From NCBI RefSeq assembly GCF_021018805.1, contig NC_086256.1:11598032-11662031 (forward strand): DNA of 64,000 nucleotides, read 5' to 3'. Both the position numbers and the translations under genes were made by a program. This DNA is from Prinia subflava (lineage: Eukaryota; Chordata; Aves; Passeriformes; Cisticolidae). Below are positions 14,801 to 29,800 of this stretch, piece by piece. Every line of letters begins with the position of its first letter. The first letter of the stretch is position 1. The notes beneath the pieces were generated by a model. That model did not search any database and was not told the origin of the DNA. It was given only the letters and a program-made list of their open reading frames with translations.

Positions 14801-17800
14801 TGTAGAAAAGCCTTTCTTATCTAAAGTTTAAAAAACCCCAAAACCCCACAAAATGCACATACATAAAAAAGAACCCAAAGCAAACCATTAGCAACAAAGA
14901 ACCCAAACCACTGAATTTCCGCTCTCAGAAGGCAGCTCTCAGGGCAGAGAGGCTCTGCATATAGTGCTGAGGTGTCTGATGTGAGGGATACATTCATTAG
15001 CATTGTCATCAGCTGCCTAAAAAAGGAGCTGAGCAGCACCAAGTTTGCAGCTCAAGTACACAGGGAGGTCTCCTGCTACACTTCTCTGCTGAAGTGGTGT
15101 GATGTAAAAAAAAAAAAATTGTCCCTGGGAGAATTTGTACCAAACAGCAAAAATACTCTACATAGAGAAGAATCAGTTAAGGAGTGATGGTGATTTACAG
15201 AAAAAAAAAATACTAAAGGAAAAATAATGATAACTTACAGAAAGAATTTTGTAGTCACTGGGAGCTTTCTATAAATACAGACCTAACTGAAAACTCACTG
15301 AATACTATATGTGATAAAACTATTCTGACTAGAGTCAGTGATAGACAGAAAATATGCATAGATTATATAGTTATTGAATGTCTCTAATGTCTTTAAAATA
15401 TGAATATATTTAAAAGTCAAGCTCCAGTTCTTCTTCAAGTTACATATAATGCTGAGCCCTCTAGTTCAACCTTTTGAATCAAATTAATATTAAAATTACA
15501 AATGAGGTGTCTGGTTTACCAGAACACCCTTACAGTGCTGTGAAGATGCAAACTGCTGCTAGTCACCTGGGAGGGGTCTTCTGGTTGCAGACCTTGTCAC
15601 CCTTAAGAGTAATTTCTTTGAAATTTTTTCCAGTGTCTGGAAATTATTTTGAAACTAAATAGATTTCACTTTTATTTTCATGCTTAGTAATCATATGTAT
15701 TTTTGTCATTATAAATACATACAGAAGTTAACAAAAACCAACCCCCCAAATTATAGCACACAGATTGTGGCTTTTTCCTCTCTAAACTACCTCTCTACTA
15801 CAGGTATTCTTAATGTTCTTGAAGAACACAAATTCAAAATCTGAAAAAAAAAAAAAACCCACCAAATTTAAAAGCTAGGTAATTTGATCTTGGCTTGCTA
15901 GTGTTAAAAATGTGTTAATCTCTAACTAATAGGTATAATTTTTTAAAATTCTTATTATTTTTAGAACTGATAATAAGTTTTATGTTTAAAGAATAATCAC
16001 AGAATCACAGAAGGGGGAAGGTGGGAAGAGGGGCTGCAGTGGGTCACCTGGTCCAGCCTCCCTGCTCAAGGAATCATCCCACAGCCCACGGCACAGGATT
16101 GCATCCAATGGCTCTTGAACATCTCCAGCGAGGGACACTCCAAAACCTCACTGGGCAATCTGTGCCAGTGCTTGGTCACCTGCACCCTCAAGTTCCTCCT
16201 CCTGTTTGGGTGGAATTTCTGTGCATCATTTTCTGCCTGTTGCCTCTTGAGCCATTGCTCAGCACCACTGAGCAGAGCCTGGTCCATCCTCTGACACCTC
16301 TCTTCAGATACTGTCAGACACTGATTAGGTCCCTTCTCAGTCTTCTCTTCTCAAGGCTGAACATGCCCAGCTCCCTCACCCTGGCCTCACAAGAGACAAC
16401 GGCACTGAGTTTTGTCTCTGCTAGAAACCCAGCATTAAATGGGAATCACAGTGATCTCATCTGTCAGAATTTTGTAGATGCTGTTATGAACACTGATGCT
16501 TTTGCAGTTGTATGCATTCTGAACAAACAAAAATCACCTCGAAAAACATTAGCACTGTACCCTCATATTAATTTCTTTAAGTCCTTTTTGACACAAATAA
16601 CTCCACTCTGCTGAACAGTATGAAGTATATGAGAAAATTTGTCTTTTGCTGGAAAAAAACCCTTGAAGTGTGAAGGTATTCCTACTGTGTCTTACCTTAT
16701 TTATTAGTTCTGGAGAAGGGGAGGTCAGAGCACAGACACCTCTGCTTTCCAGAGGCATACTTTAACACTCAGCTTGCAGAAAGCAGCTCAGGTTAAAAAT
16801 TGATTTGAGGTATAAATCAAATTTAATAGTATGGCTCATAAAATCCATTCCCAGGGAGCACTGCCCTTGCATAAAACCAGCAAAGACACATGTAATTTTT
16901 ATTTCTTTAAATAATTTGTGTCTGAAACATTCCTTGGAATATTTACATTCTCAAATTCAAACTGGAAAATTGAGCATAATTTTAAGCAGCAGTCATGCCG
17001 TATTTTAAATTCAGTCTCATTCTACTGCCTCTTTTCTCCTTTATCTATGATTATTTATCACCTTTGGTAAATTTGGAGGAGAAACTATTTTATATCTGTT
17101 AGAAATCTGAATAAATATATCAGGCACTTTTCACCACTATTTTGTAGAAGCATTCAAATAACAATGAGGTGATAAGGGAGAACTCTTTTCTTTTTCATGT
17201 AAAACAAACAAACAAACAAACCACCCAAAACCAACTAACACATGCAAGGACTGGAGCAGAGGTTAATAATGGGTAACAGGAAAGCATTCTTATTTTGTCA
17301 GGTAATCGACGTTCACAACAGCTGTCACTAAGTCCTAATGAAGAAAATGCCCCTTCATTAGATAAAAAAATTAAATCTATTTTATTGATATGCCTTAAGA
17401 GTACTGATTCATTAGCAGCAAAATTGAAACAACTGAAGAATTCTGTATCATTCCATTATCATTTCCTGAAACTTACTGTCATAGTTTGTTACTACAGAAA
17501 TTAGGTAGATTGGAACTAGATTATTTTCCAACCCAAATCATTCTATGATTCTGTGGACTTACCTCACAACCTAGCAATGACAGTAACTGAAAATTCATTA
17601 ACCAATGAAGTATCTACTACCAGTCAGGTATTTACTAATTACAACATAAGTGACAAGTAAAATGGCAGTCAAACCCCGCGTTTTCCAACTCTAAAGACAA
17701 ATGATCCTTTACAGGTAGTAACGTCTCTATTTAGCCATTATTTTAACATACGGTTGATACTGTTTAAGTAGTTACACAGACAGCTATGCTCCACGAATGG

Positions 17801-20800
17801 ATATGTTTCCAGACAATATTTGGAGATATAACTTGACTGTAAACACATTTGAAATTACAGACTGCCCATCTCTCTTCGGAGCTCATTATACGATGCAATC
17901 TTCCTCACTGTGCCTTCAAGTACATGGAAACAGCTATACTGAGAATACAGAGAGTGCTGTTAAATGACTGTATTGCTGATGGCAATGTGGTGTCAAATAC
18001 CATTTGCTATCTAACTGGAGGGACTTTGCCTTATGTGATCACTTGCTAAATCCCACGGTTATTTTCCAAAGCACTGTGATAATGAGGCAGAGCAGCGTTT
18101 TCAGCCTGATACAGGTCAAGCCATTCAGAGTTTAGAGACCTCCTTGTTAGAAAGACACAATCAGAAGTGGGTTTTGTCAATTGCAAACACGAGGAGACTG
18201 CATTAAACAGGGTGCCAGACTGTCACTCTTTGCAGGGACCTCAAACCAAACAGCACTCCTAGCCCCTCACCCCCATCAGCACAAAAACTGGTTGGAGGCA
18301 GTTTCAGTCTGCAGTCATAGAGGAGGACAAAAGAAAAACTTGAAAGAAGTAATGCTGCTTTCAATTCTTTAATTTGATTGCAAGCTTGGAATTCTGATCC
18401 TGATTTTTAAAGGAATTTTACTCTAAACTCCGTGCCTAAAATGATTTTGATCTATAAACTCTCAAAGGCTTTATAAAAAGTAGAATCTAAAATGAAGCCT
18501 TTTGTATGCACTATATCCTTTGCAGGGTCAATTATTTTATTGTATTATTAATCCAAAAATAAAGGATACAGGGTTAATATTGTCTCTTGAAATGTGGAAA
18601 AGAGATTCATCTCTCATTTGAAAATGACAGCTTTCTTTTTTTAAAGTAGCAGTACTACTGCAGTGTAATAGGCTGAGAATTACTGTGAATCAAAAAATGA
18701 AAATAATTTGTGTAACCAATGTAATGGTACTTCAGCCTAATGAAGAGTACTTCAGTTTCAGTGAAGATGGGAACACAAGGAGAAACCTGCAAGGGTAGTG
18801 CATGAGCCCTGCAAATTACAGTGGGCAGCAGTTTACCCATTCCAGTCACCTTGCAGTTCATGTCACTTCATCTGTTCCCGCAGCTCTACACATTTAAAGG
18901 TGGCTGTTTCTGAGAGCTGTGCTGTCAGAAGCTATGGCTTGATTGCCATATGCTACTGAGATGACTCACATAACGTGTTTCGTGCTGATGTTATGCACTG
19001 ACAATGTAATACTGTCACATGAGGATGTGTTACTGTCAGTGCTATTATTGATATTTTACAGACCAGGCTAAAGCATTGTTGGTGTGAGTATATTGACACC
19101 TCATAACCTAGACTATGTCCAGTATATATACAATTCTCGTCAGAACAATAAAGAATTCCCATTCTGACAGTCTTGCTGGCCAGTATTTGTAACTTCTCAT
19201 TGATTGTAATATACAGCAAGTGACCAAATACGTCCTCCATTTCCCTGGTGTAGTCCCTCCTTGTAGTTCAGCAGCCTTTATAACAACTTGTAGCTTATGT
19301 TGCATTCAGAAGGTAAATACGTTTAAGTTATTTGAGATCAAAGACTAATACCATCTTTATGTTACATTTCACTTCTAGAAGTTTCTCCAATATTGCTTGC
19401 TCACTATTAACAGCTGATTATACAACAGTTACTTTGGAAGAAATTCAGGATGCACACTGCTTGCTTATGTCATGTGGGAATTGTGCATTTGGACAATGAA
19501 GAGCTGTTCCTCACAAAACCAGTATGGCAGAGAACGTCCTGGGTTGGAAGGGACTCTAAAAGGACTTCATTTTGCTCCAAACCCCCAGCAGGCAGGGATA
19601 TGTTCCACTAGACCAGGTTGCTCAAAGCCCCATCCAACCTGGCCTTGAACACTTCCAGGGATAGGGCATCCAGAGTTCTCTGGGAAACATGTTCCAGTGC
19701 CTCTCTATTCTCACAGTAAAGAATTTCTTCCCAAGATCAAATCTAAACCTACTGTCCTTCAGTTTAAAGCCATTACCCCTTGACATTCAATGTCCTTGGA
19801 AATAGTCCCTCTCCAGGTCTCTGGCAGGCCCCTTTCAGGTCCTGGGAGGCTGCTGTAAGGTCTCTGCAGAGACCTCTCCAGGCTGAACAACCCCAGCTCT
19901 CTCAGCCTATCTTCCTAGTCGAGGTGTTCCAGCCCTCTGAGCATCTTTGTGGGCTCCTCTGGACTCACTGCAGCAGGTCCCTGTCCTTGTGCTGGGGCCC
20001 CAGAGCTGAGTGCAGGGCTCCAGGTGGGGTCTCACGAGGGCAGGGCAGAGAGGTGGATTTCTCTCCCTCAGCCTGCTGCCCACACTGCCCTTTGATGCAG
20101 CCCGGACACGGTTGGCTTTCTGGGCTGCAAACGCACATGGATAGATCACGTTGAGCTTCTCATCCACCAGCAACTCCAGTCCTTTTCCCCAGGACTGCAC
20201 TGGATCCACTCTCCACCCAGTTTGTGTTTGGGATTGCCCAGACACAGGAGCCCTGACCTTGTACTCGGCCTGAACTTTGTTAGGATCACATGGCCCCACC
20301 TCTCAAGCACGTCCAGGTCCCTGTGGGTGGCATCCCTTCCCTCGAGCACAGCTTGGTGTCATTGGCAAACTTGCTGAGGCTGTCCTTGGCCCCACTGTCC
20401 ATGTCACCAACAAAGATGTTAACACAGTCCTCATTCCTCATTCCCAACCCTGATGAACTCCACTCATTATATGGACAGTGAATCATCTCAAGATGGATCT
20501 CGGGTTCTCTGTGCTCGTGTTCTAGCAACTGAAACAGCACTAGCAGCAATTCTGTGACACTGTAAACCATATCTCAACAGAGATTAAAACTGAGAGCTTA
20601 GAGAGATATACATTAAGATACACAGATAAGCAGATATAAGAAGAAATGAAAACTATGCAGAATATCCATTTCAATTTGTCAATTGCTTAATTAACAGGAG
20701 GAGGATCAGTCAAGTTTTTCTGGTTATGAGAGCACAGGAGGTGAGTTTCTCTTTCAGTGTCAATTGCCATTTAATTTTGAAACTTTTGATTTCCCATTAT

Positions 20801-23800
20801 TTAAATAGTTATTTAGAAAGTAAAGTGAATTCAGGTTGTTTATATTGTGAAATTTATGCCTCAAGGGATTTTTTTCATGTGAATTCTCTTTGAATGCAAA
20901 TTAAAGTTTGTAGAAGATATTTCTATACTCTTTTTGGCCAATGGATCCAAAATTATTTGAAAATACTTCTGTCAATTAGCATCAAGTCTCATATGTGTTT
21001 TCAGAAATTGGCAGTTATGAAAGTCTCCCTGGAAAGTATGAGGTGCTAAAAGTCTAAGAGGAATGAAAGGATAAAGCAAAACTTTTCATGGCTAATGATT
21101 TTTTGTAATAGGAGATCTACATACCACAAAATTGTACGAGATGTCTTGTATGTGATTAACACAATCACATACGTGTCTTGTAAGTGATTAACTCAAAGAC
21201 ATAATAAAATTTCAGCAGGCTCACATGGTGCAAGATCACCTTCTGTACTGGTATAATCAGTGCAATGACTGACTCAGACCAGGAGGGATTGCTTTTTCAA
21301 AAGATACAGTTTCAATTAAAGGCAAAGCTGTAATACATACCGTAGTTTTGGTGAGTGTATTTCCTGGATTTCAAATAAGATGGTTATTATTTGGCTGAAT
21401 TTGAGGCTCAGAGGAATTTAGAGCTACATTTCAGAGAGTATAAAATCTAAATGGGAGGTGGACAAGATTCTATAGCAATTATAATGTAATACTACAGTCA
21501 GTAGAAGCTGCAGTGGCTGAGGAGGCATTACATCATGTTAGTACATCAAGATGAATCTGCTTCTCTCTTTTTTCATCTTTCTTTTTTTAAAGAACTGATG
21601 TCTATTGCAAGGTCTATTTTCAGGTAAAATGTCTTTATCAAATCTGCAATGACAACTATGAAACTGAGGAATTAATAGGCTTGCGGATAATAGCTCCTTT
21701 TGGAATGGAGAAAGTATATATTTTTTATAGCAGAAAGTAAATCTAGTAAGATCAGATCCCCTTGCATGATTGTTACACAGTTTGGTGTGGTAAGTAGCTG
21801 ACATTAAAATCAGTTGCTCTTGCCACTAAAGAATTTTTATTTCCATTTTAGACTTTTCAGAAGATCTAAGGAAAGCAAACATCATTTTTGTTGTTGGTAA
21901 GTAGGATTCCTAATTTAACTGCTACATTTGAATATTCCCATGTTATTTAGCTTTGATTATGTGATTTATTTAGCAAAATAGATTGGCTGAGAACATTTAT
22001 TCTGCAGTGTTGGTTTAGTCTTTTGAAAGGGAGTTAGGATTTAATAACATGTAATTAACTTGGGTGTAACCATACTATCAACAGTCGTAGGAAGCTCAGA
22101 GCAGGCAGCTCGTTTGATTGTGAACATGCTCAAAATAACATCGGTTCTTTTGCAGTTACAGTTGAGTTGTGTGACTTCCCACACCAAAGCTACCTCACAG
22201 CATTAACTAAAATTTTACTACATTGGATTACAACTCAAAAGTTTACAATTTGACTGAAAAATATCAGGTCTCTTCTCTTCCTTATTTGTGAGGCAACTTC
22301 TGTTAAATACAAGTTTCAATTCTGCATGGGTTCAGCATCGTGTTAAAAGCCAACAGATTACTCACCAGGCATGATGCTCAGCACTGAAGCTTTGCAGGTT
22401 CAGGGTTTACTTTATATTGCTTTTGGAAATTCTGAGTAAAAGAACCATGTTCATGCCCTTTATTACATGAATGTGAATAATATAATTAGCATAAACTTAG
22501 AGCAGTCTTTTAAAACAAATTATAACCAGAAGATTGATCTTAAAACTTGGTAATAATTACTTGGAAAGAATAATTGCTTTTGTATTAAGCAGTTTTTAGA
22601 ACTGCTTTACAATCCAGAGCAGGAACTCACATTTCCAAGGACCTAAGGATAGACAGCAGAACGTGGGGGATTTTACATGAAACTAAATCAATATGTGTGT
22701 TGTTTTTCCTGGGAAAAAAAAAAAAGGACTTCCAAAACTAACAATAAGTGAATGGAAGTTTCATTCAGAATTCAGTAAGCATCAAAAATATTCCAATACC
22801 TATAGGCTGAGGGAGATGATCCTTCCCTATTCACACTGCTGTGGATTCATCTGGAGTGCTGTGTCCAGTCTGGGCTCCCAGTACAAGACAGATAATGATT
22901 TACTGGACTGAGTGTGGTACCACAAAGATGTTTGAGGAACAGAAGCATCTTTCATTTGAGGAGAGGCTGAGAGAACTGGGACTATTCAGCCTGGAGAAGA
23001 GAAGGCTCCAGAGGATTTTACTGTTAAGTACAAATAATTACCCGATGGGAGGGAATGAAGATGAGGGAGCCTTAATCTTCTCAATAGTGCCCAGCGACAG
23101 GACAAGAGAAAATGGGGACAACATCAAATGCATTAAAATTCACCTGAACACAAACCCCACTTTTTTACTGTGAGGGTAGTCAAATACTGGAACAAGTTGC
23201 CCAGAAACTGTAAAGTCCCCATCCTTACAGATGTTCAAACCCCAACCTGACAGAGTTCAGATCAACCTGCTGTAGCTGATCCCAGTATAACAGTTATTTG
23301 ACTAAAGTTCCTTGTTCCAAGGAACAAGAAGTTCCTTGCAACCTAAAATTCTATTAAAAGAATGTTCCCATGTTGCAATTTTATCCCACGCTCTCTTATG
23401 CCACAAGTTGACTCAAGTTATTGCAACTCAATTGTTATGTGTTTGAGAAAGTAAAATTAGGTTACTGAAGAGTTCACTGGAGACTTTTCTTAAGGGAAGG
23501 GTTCATAACACCTAATTTTCAGTCTTTAAGCAAACTGTGATCTATGCTTACTGAAATACACCTTCCTGCTGTTCACTACAGTGAAAAATTTTAATTCTCT
23601 CTGTCTCACATATCTTATTGAAAAAAAAACCACAAAACATTTGGGTTTGTACAAGCAGATTTGTAAGGAAAAAAAAAAAAGGAGAACACACTCAGAAATT
23701 TTGCCTCAAATTGTCCATGGCAAAGCATATTTTTCATTTGCCTCTGGGAATCTTTTTATTTTACGATGAGTGATTTTAAATCTTCATTTATAAATTTTAT

Positions 23801-26800
23801 AGGACATCTAGTAGCCATCTTGCAGGTTAAAATCAAAATCATACCTTTTTCCTAGTTATTCCTGCTCAGATTTTCAAGTAAATGCTTTTTGGGAGCAGAG
23901 AGAAATTGTGCCTTAATCAAAACTCAATATTCTTTAAAAATTAACATGAAAAGTTTTACTAAGTCCAAACATGGGTTAATTTTCAAAAAATTATCTAGAA
24001 TGATTTATACTTTTTCCCAAAATACTTCTGTTTCCATCCCTCCATCCTTGCACCCCTGAAAATGTTTCTTAAAGTCTTAAAGTTAGAAAATGTTTCTTAA
24101 AGTCTGAGAAGAGTGAGAGGTTTTTTGTGGGTTTGTTGAGGTGTTTTGAGCAACATGAGACCCCCGTGATTGCTCATTTGTCTACAAAATCTTGACTTTA
24201 TTCCACTGTGAAAGCAAATGTTATTTCCCAGAGACAGATTTCTTGCACAGGCTCTTTTGCCTTGTGTCCTTTTCAGGCAGGTAAATCTGCACGGATCACC
24301 TGCTGAGCCACAAGCACTCCAGCTTTAGCTCTACACACACTGCCCAAACACACACGTTTGTGCAGGCAGGAAGGCCTGACCTTCCATGTCAGCCAAGAGC
24401 TGAAATCTGATCACTGTGAGTGGCACAAGAGTGAAAGAAAAATATGAAAAAATCTCAAAGGAACAGAACAGAACTGTTGGGGATGGGGAGAAGGGAAAAA
24501 AGCCCCAAATGTGAGTGATGAAGTGCTCTGTTGGAGTGAGCAGTGCTAGAGATGTTCAGCCCATGATGCCTTGACTAGAGAGAGAGCAGAGAAGTTGGGT
24601 TAGGAGAGCAGGCTGCTGGAATGGGGAAAAACTGGGCACAGGTGTCAATAAGGATGTTGACTCATTACATAGCTGTGTATTATTTCATGAGAAATAATAA
24701 GATGCTTATAAAGGTGTTTGAAAGCTAGAGTTTTAAAGATGTACATTTGAAGAAGTTCACAAACAAATCAAAATAAATGCACCATCTGCCACACCTGACA
24801 AACAGAGATATTGTTTAGGACAAGGGGAAAGAAACAGGCAGATCCTTCCCCCCCTAATTACCCTTGAAAATTTTCCAAAAAGGGAAAGAAAAAGAAATCA
24901 TCTAATTAGCAAAAATTTACATCAGAGTTAATGTAGTAATTAATTGGAATAACAGTCAAGTTGGATTAATTAAGCAACAATGTCAATGTTCTATCCATAT
25001 TGTAAAGTAGAGAAAGAGTACCAGCAAGTAAAAAAATATAGGAGATAAAAGCAGGATAATAAAAGAGGCAAAACAAAGATAAATTTTGCCAGAAACATAA
25101 AATTCAAGAGAAAAAAATATATAAAGAGGCACAAAGATAAAACTGGGTGATGCTCTAATAAATATTCAAAACTTAAATAATTATTGCCAGTCATTAAAAG
25201 ATAAACAAACAAACAAACAAAACCCCTGTGTAATCAATTTTAACCACAATGAATGTTGAACAACCTTCTAATTCTTAACTACTGCATATTCCATACTGCA
25301 TCCACAAAGCTGTCATACATAACACAGTTCTGGGAGCATTGCCCCTCCCTGGCCTCTGCGGGAACTTCAGAAAATATTTGGCTTTGATTGAGGCTGAAAG
25401 TAGAACAGGAGGTTTCAGGAATCTTTCCACACTTTGGATCAGAAACAAACTCCCTGCTGACTTGTAAATAGGTGTTTAAAGCTTAGCTAATGTAACACTT
25501 TCCTCTACAGAATTTTTGTTATATTCTTGCTGATAAATCTAAAGCTGCTAATTGCTTAAACTCAATGTAAGAAAGACCAGCTTTTTCTGACACTGAAGAT
25601 ATTCTCACCATTTACACCTAGAAGTAGACATTATCAGCTGCAGAGAGGAGCTTCTTGCACACACACTAGAATTCAGTAAGTAAATATATCACAAAATTCA
25701 AACTCTTTATTTGTCCCAGGTATGTCAGACCTTGAATGACACAACTCAATTCAATTAATCATGAATTTAGGCCTGCTTTGAGTATAAGGTTTAACCAGAT
25801 GAACTCCCTTCCAACTCAAATTATGCTACAGAACCTGTATTGCAGCTCCTTTTGCAATCAGAGAAGCACAGAATGAGCAGTTCTGATAATTAAACCCCCA
25901 GTTACACCAAGCTAACTGTAAATCCTTTCAAAGGCCGATTTCCCTGACTTCCCATGAAATTAACTTCACATCTTCTTTAAGAAGGATGAAAACTCAGTGA
26001 TATCCCAAGATATTGCATCACTCTGCCAACATGTACAACATGTTGTTTTCTAATGAAAATAATTTCTCAGGAAAAAAGAAATACAAAGAAAGTGTTGAGG
26101 GTTTTTTTGTTGTTGTTAAATTTTGTTGTTGTTAAACAATAGCACAATTTCTGTATCGTTTCACTTAGACTAAAGTAATTTGTCAACAACAGATAGGGTG
26201 CTATTGAGAAGCCTTCAAATGCTATATTCTCAAGTTAAGGTTTATTTTTACTTGTCTATATAATCCAAGTAGCATTGATAAAATTGCCAAAGTGATCAAG
26301 GCCTCCAAAATTTTTGCTTGAATTGATAGATTGACTGGGGCTATTTTGTTTTCATTTCAGACTTCTGAGGCTCCCTTGTGCAGCTAGGTTTCCCCTGCAG
26401 GCACTTCTCCCTGATACAGGGATGATACTCATTATGATAACAAGGTCTTGAAATTGAAACATTTCAAAATAAATGGTGGGACTGTCTTGTAAATCCTACT
26501 GCTGGCATTTTATATAAATGCTCATGATATTTTGGTATATGATAAACTTGTGAGATTGAAAATAGAGACATCTCAGTGTGTCTGCATGACACTTCTGCTC
26601 CACCAGTATTCCTGAGAGCAAGGCTGGCCCATGCACTGCTCATATTGCTTGTTCCTGGCCCTGCTCACCCGAGCAGCACTCCCAGCTCCCTCTGTCATTA
26701 ATTCATCTGCTGGAGATGGGCTCTAGGTCAGAGTCGTTCATTTTAGTCACATGCCCAGGCTCCTTGGCCCTTCCAGTCTGGGGGAGATTTGGGCAGGAGG

Positions 26801-29800
26801 GAGGAGAGATGGGACCTCTGATGATCTGGGGCTGGCTGCAGTTGGACACCCAGGAGCCCTGCCTGGGCAATTGGTCATTACCCACCCACCCAGACCACCC
26901 TTCTCCCCTTGAAGGGCTCTCCCTGAGATTTCTGCAGTCAATAATTAAATGGGGAAAAGTACCCACCTCAGTCAGCAGTGCTGCCAGAAAGTCATTTACC
27001 AGAAGATCCCCTCTCACAGGCTGATGAATCAACATAATGGAAAGGAATACTGCTCTAAGGGATGGCACAGACCTTTTAATCTGGCCTGGTCTGCAAAAAA
27101 GCAATAGAGAACTGCATTTAATTGCTGTGTTAGTCCTCTGGTTCCACATTCTTGCTTACTATTTGTATCAAAAAGCACAAAGGGACAATCAGAGAGTTCT
27201 GTTTCCAAGAATAACCTCACTGATTAATACAATGTTCTTAATTTCTTCACCTGCAATTTTTTGATTTTTATTAAGTTACCAAATGAGCTTTAAAGCAAGG
27301 TGTAATGCTCTGGGCAATACCAGGAAAATACAAAAGCATGCTATCATTGAAGAACTGCTGGTAATTCTATATTGTCCTACAGGTCACATCACACTCATAA
27401 TTCCTCTGGCTGTTTTCTAGGCTTTAGCTAGAATGTCATATATAGAAATCTTCATGGCATATATAGAAATCAGAAGACAACATGATTAATCTGAATAACA
27501 AGCTATCTTGAACCAACACTTTTTTTTTTTCCAAAGAATACGTAGGCAGATCACAAGATGACAGCACACAGAAAAAATGACTGTGTTCACAAAGAACCTT
27601 ACGCCTTCACAACAAAAGTGGGGATATATTTTTCTGCTAACAATTGAGCTATTGGGAAAGCTTGATTTCCTTTTTCAGTGCCCGAAGTATTTTCCATATG
27701 AAAAACAGCGTAACAAGTTGCAGTGAAGCCTTAACTGAAAAAATCTTTTTGCTAGCCTTTCTCATGTTTCATATGCAGCTGTTATTCCAGATGAACTTTC
27801 TTCACGTGATTTTTTCTTTTAAAAAAATGAATAGATTTAAGAAAAATAGCCACTAAAAGAACAGGTACAATTTTTGTAACACTACAAATTGATTGTGAGC
27901 CTCATGGCTGCAGGATTAATTTGCCATTAAAGCTGCTTATGCAGCAGTCTTTTAAGTATATACTCTGAGCAAGAAGGAAACACCTAATTAGTAAGAAAAT
28001 GCACTTTCACATCCTTTCTCACCTGAATAGCTCTATTTCAGTCACATAAAAGAACTTCAGAGGGAGACAAGATAATACTTTAATTTCAGACACGTAAATT
28101 AATACTGGTGTAAAGGCCAAGTTGTGCTCAGCCCTCAGTGCTGAATTTCCTGGGGAATTCAGTCTCTTCTTAGATCATGCCATGCAAGATCTGTGGTCTC
28201 ATTCCTGCATAAGAAAGCACGAGACTTGATAAAGTGGGTTGGATTTGTCAAGCAGTAGGATGCTTTGCTACTTATCAGATGACTCTAAATCAATATGTGG
28301 CCACAAAAACTACCACTTTTAGGACATAACTTACTCAAATATGTTTTTGACTCTTTAAAGAGCTCAGTATGTTAATCTCTGCTTTGTTTTCTATTTAAAA
28401 AAATGTTAATTTTAATTAATGTTTTGGAGGCACATTCATTATGGTGTATGCCCTGCATATTGTGCCATTCTGACAGTGTTCTCTCTTAAAATACTAACAC
28501 ACAAAGGTATTAGAAGCACATCAAATTATCTGAATATTTCCCTGCTAAAAAACCAAAAATGTCCTTGTACTCTTATTTCTAAAAAGAGATCTAGTTTATT
28601 TTGTATATGAGGAGAAATTATGAAATTTCTCATTAGGCTCTGCATTCAGAACAGAAACAATTATATAAGAAAAAGAATACAATTGTCTTTATAGCTGGGT
28701 TTTTTAAAATACTGTATGTATACACCAAATAAATAGGATTAGATTACCGCACTGTTAGCATTTTCAAGGCCAGGAGACAAAATGTGTAAACAAACTTACT
28801 GATCTAAAAAAACACCCCACAACAGGCCAGAAATACAACTAATTGCCACTCAAATATTTAAGGGATTCATTACTGGTAATTTGCTTGCAATTTCACTACA
28901 TCTGTTTCTTTATAGCCACTCCTATTTTTTCCCATGTTTTCTTTCAACTAGTGGTTTTACAAAAGAATAACATTCTTCATCCTACAGCAATAGAAAAACA
29001 AGGTGCAACCCACACTGGCCAGAAGATAAGCCTGTAACACAGATAGTTCTAGAAAAATTGTAGCCCAGGTGTGATTCTCACACCACAGGCTGGTCATTCT
29101 CCTTGGGAAGCTGAAATAAAAACTGCAGAGCACAGAAGACAAACCCCTTCCTTTGATGCTACTCCTTTATGACCCAATTTTTAGTCTCACTACAGTACTG
29201 TAATTTCTCTGAAAATTAATATGCTCAGAGCGATTATTTCTTACATTGAATGCAAAAGTTAGAAGACAGTTCAAGTGAGGCAGAGACGGTGCTAAATTTG
29301 CTCTATTGTGAACATGTTATTCCTATATTTGTTTGTGGAAAGACAAGGAAACAGGAAAGCCACATATTTTCTAGCATCTTAAATGCACATAGCAGAGCTG
29401 TGCAGCCCTACCTGCAGATCCCAACAGCTGATAAATAACACAGGTCACCTGCTGGAAAAACTTTACTGGAAAGAGTTTGAGCATTGTCTCCCTCCAAGGC
29501 TATAATTACCTCCTGCTGCAGTAGATCTTCTGAATAGATCCATCAAAGGCTGCAAAATTGCTGCTACACGCGGTGAGACTTTCTCCGCATTCACAGCAGC
29601 AATTTGCTTTGCCGCCCCCCGCCCTGGCACCGGCACGGCGCCTCAGGGCCTCGCCTCAGCCGTGCCAGCGGCGCTGCAGGCACCGCCGCGGGGACACCTG
29701 ACAGGCGCCTTCCAGCAGGTTCCACGGGCTGTCCTTCCCTCCAGCCAGGCACGGGTGGCTGCAAGGTGCAGCTGGAGCCCGAAGAGAGAGGCCCTAGGCT

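Larger units (their letters stand above)
7572..20697 (+). other. AK5 intron, 13.1 kb
   Basis: The largest intron in the window holds five CR1 pieces (8142, 11384, 15993, 17495, 19525), the poly(A) run at 11757 and simple repeats. The remaining stretches are AT-rich with no recognisable gene. Confidence 0.75.

Noticed and set aside
26703..27149. A 148-codon minus-strand open frame in an AK5 intron
   Set aside because: A moderately GC-rich patch with open frames on both strands and no recognisable domain.
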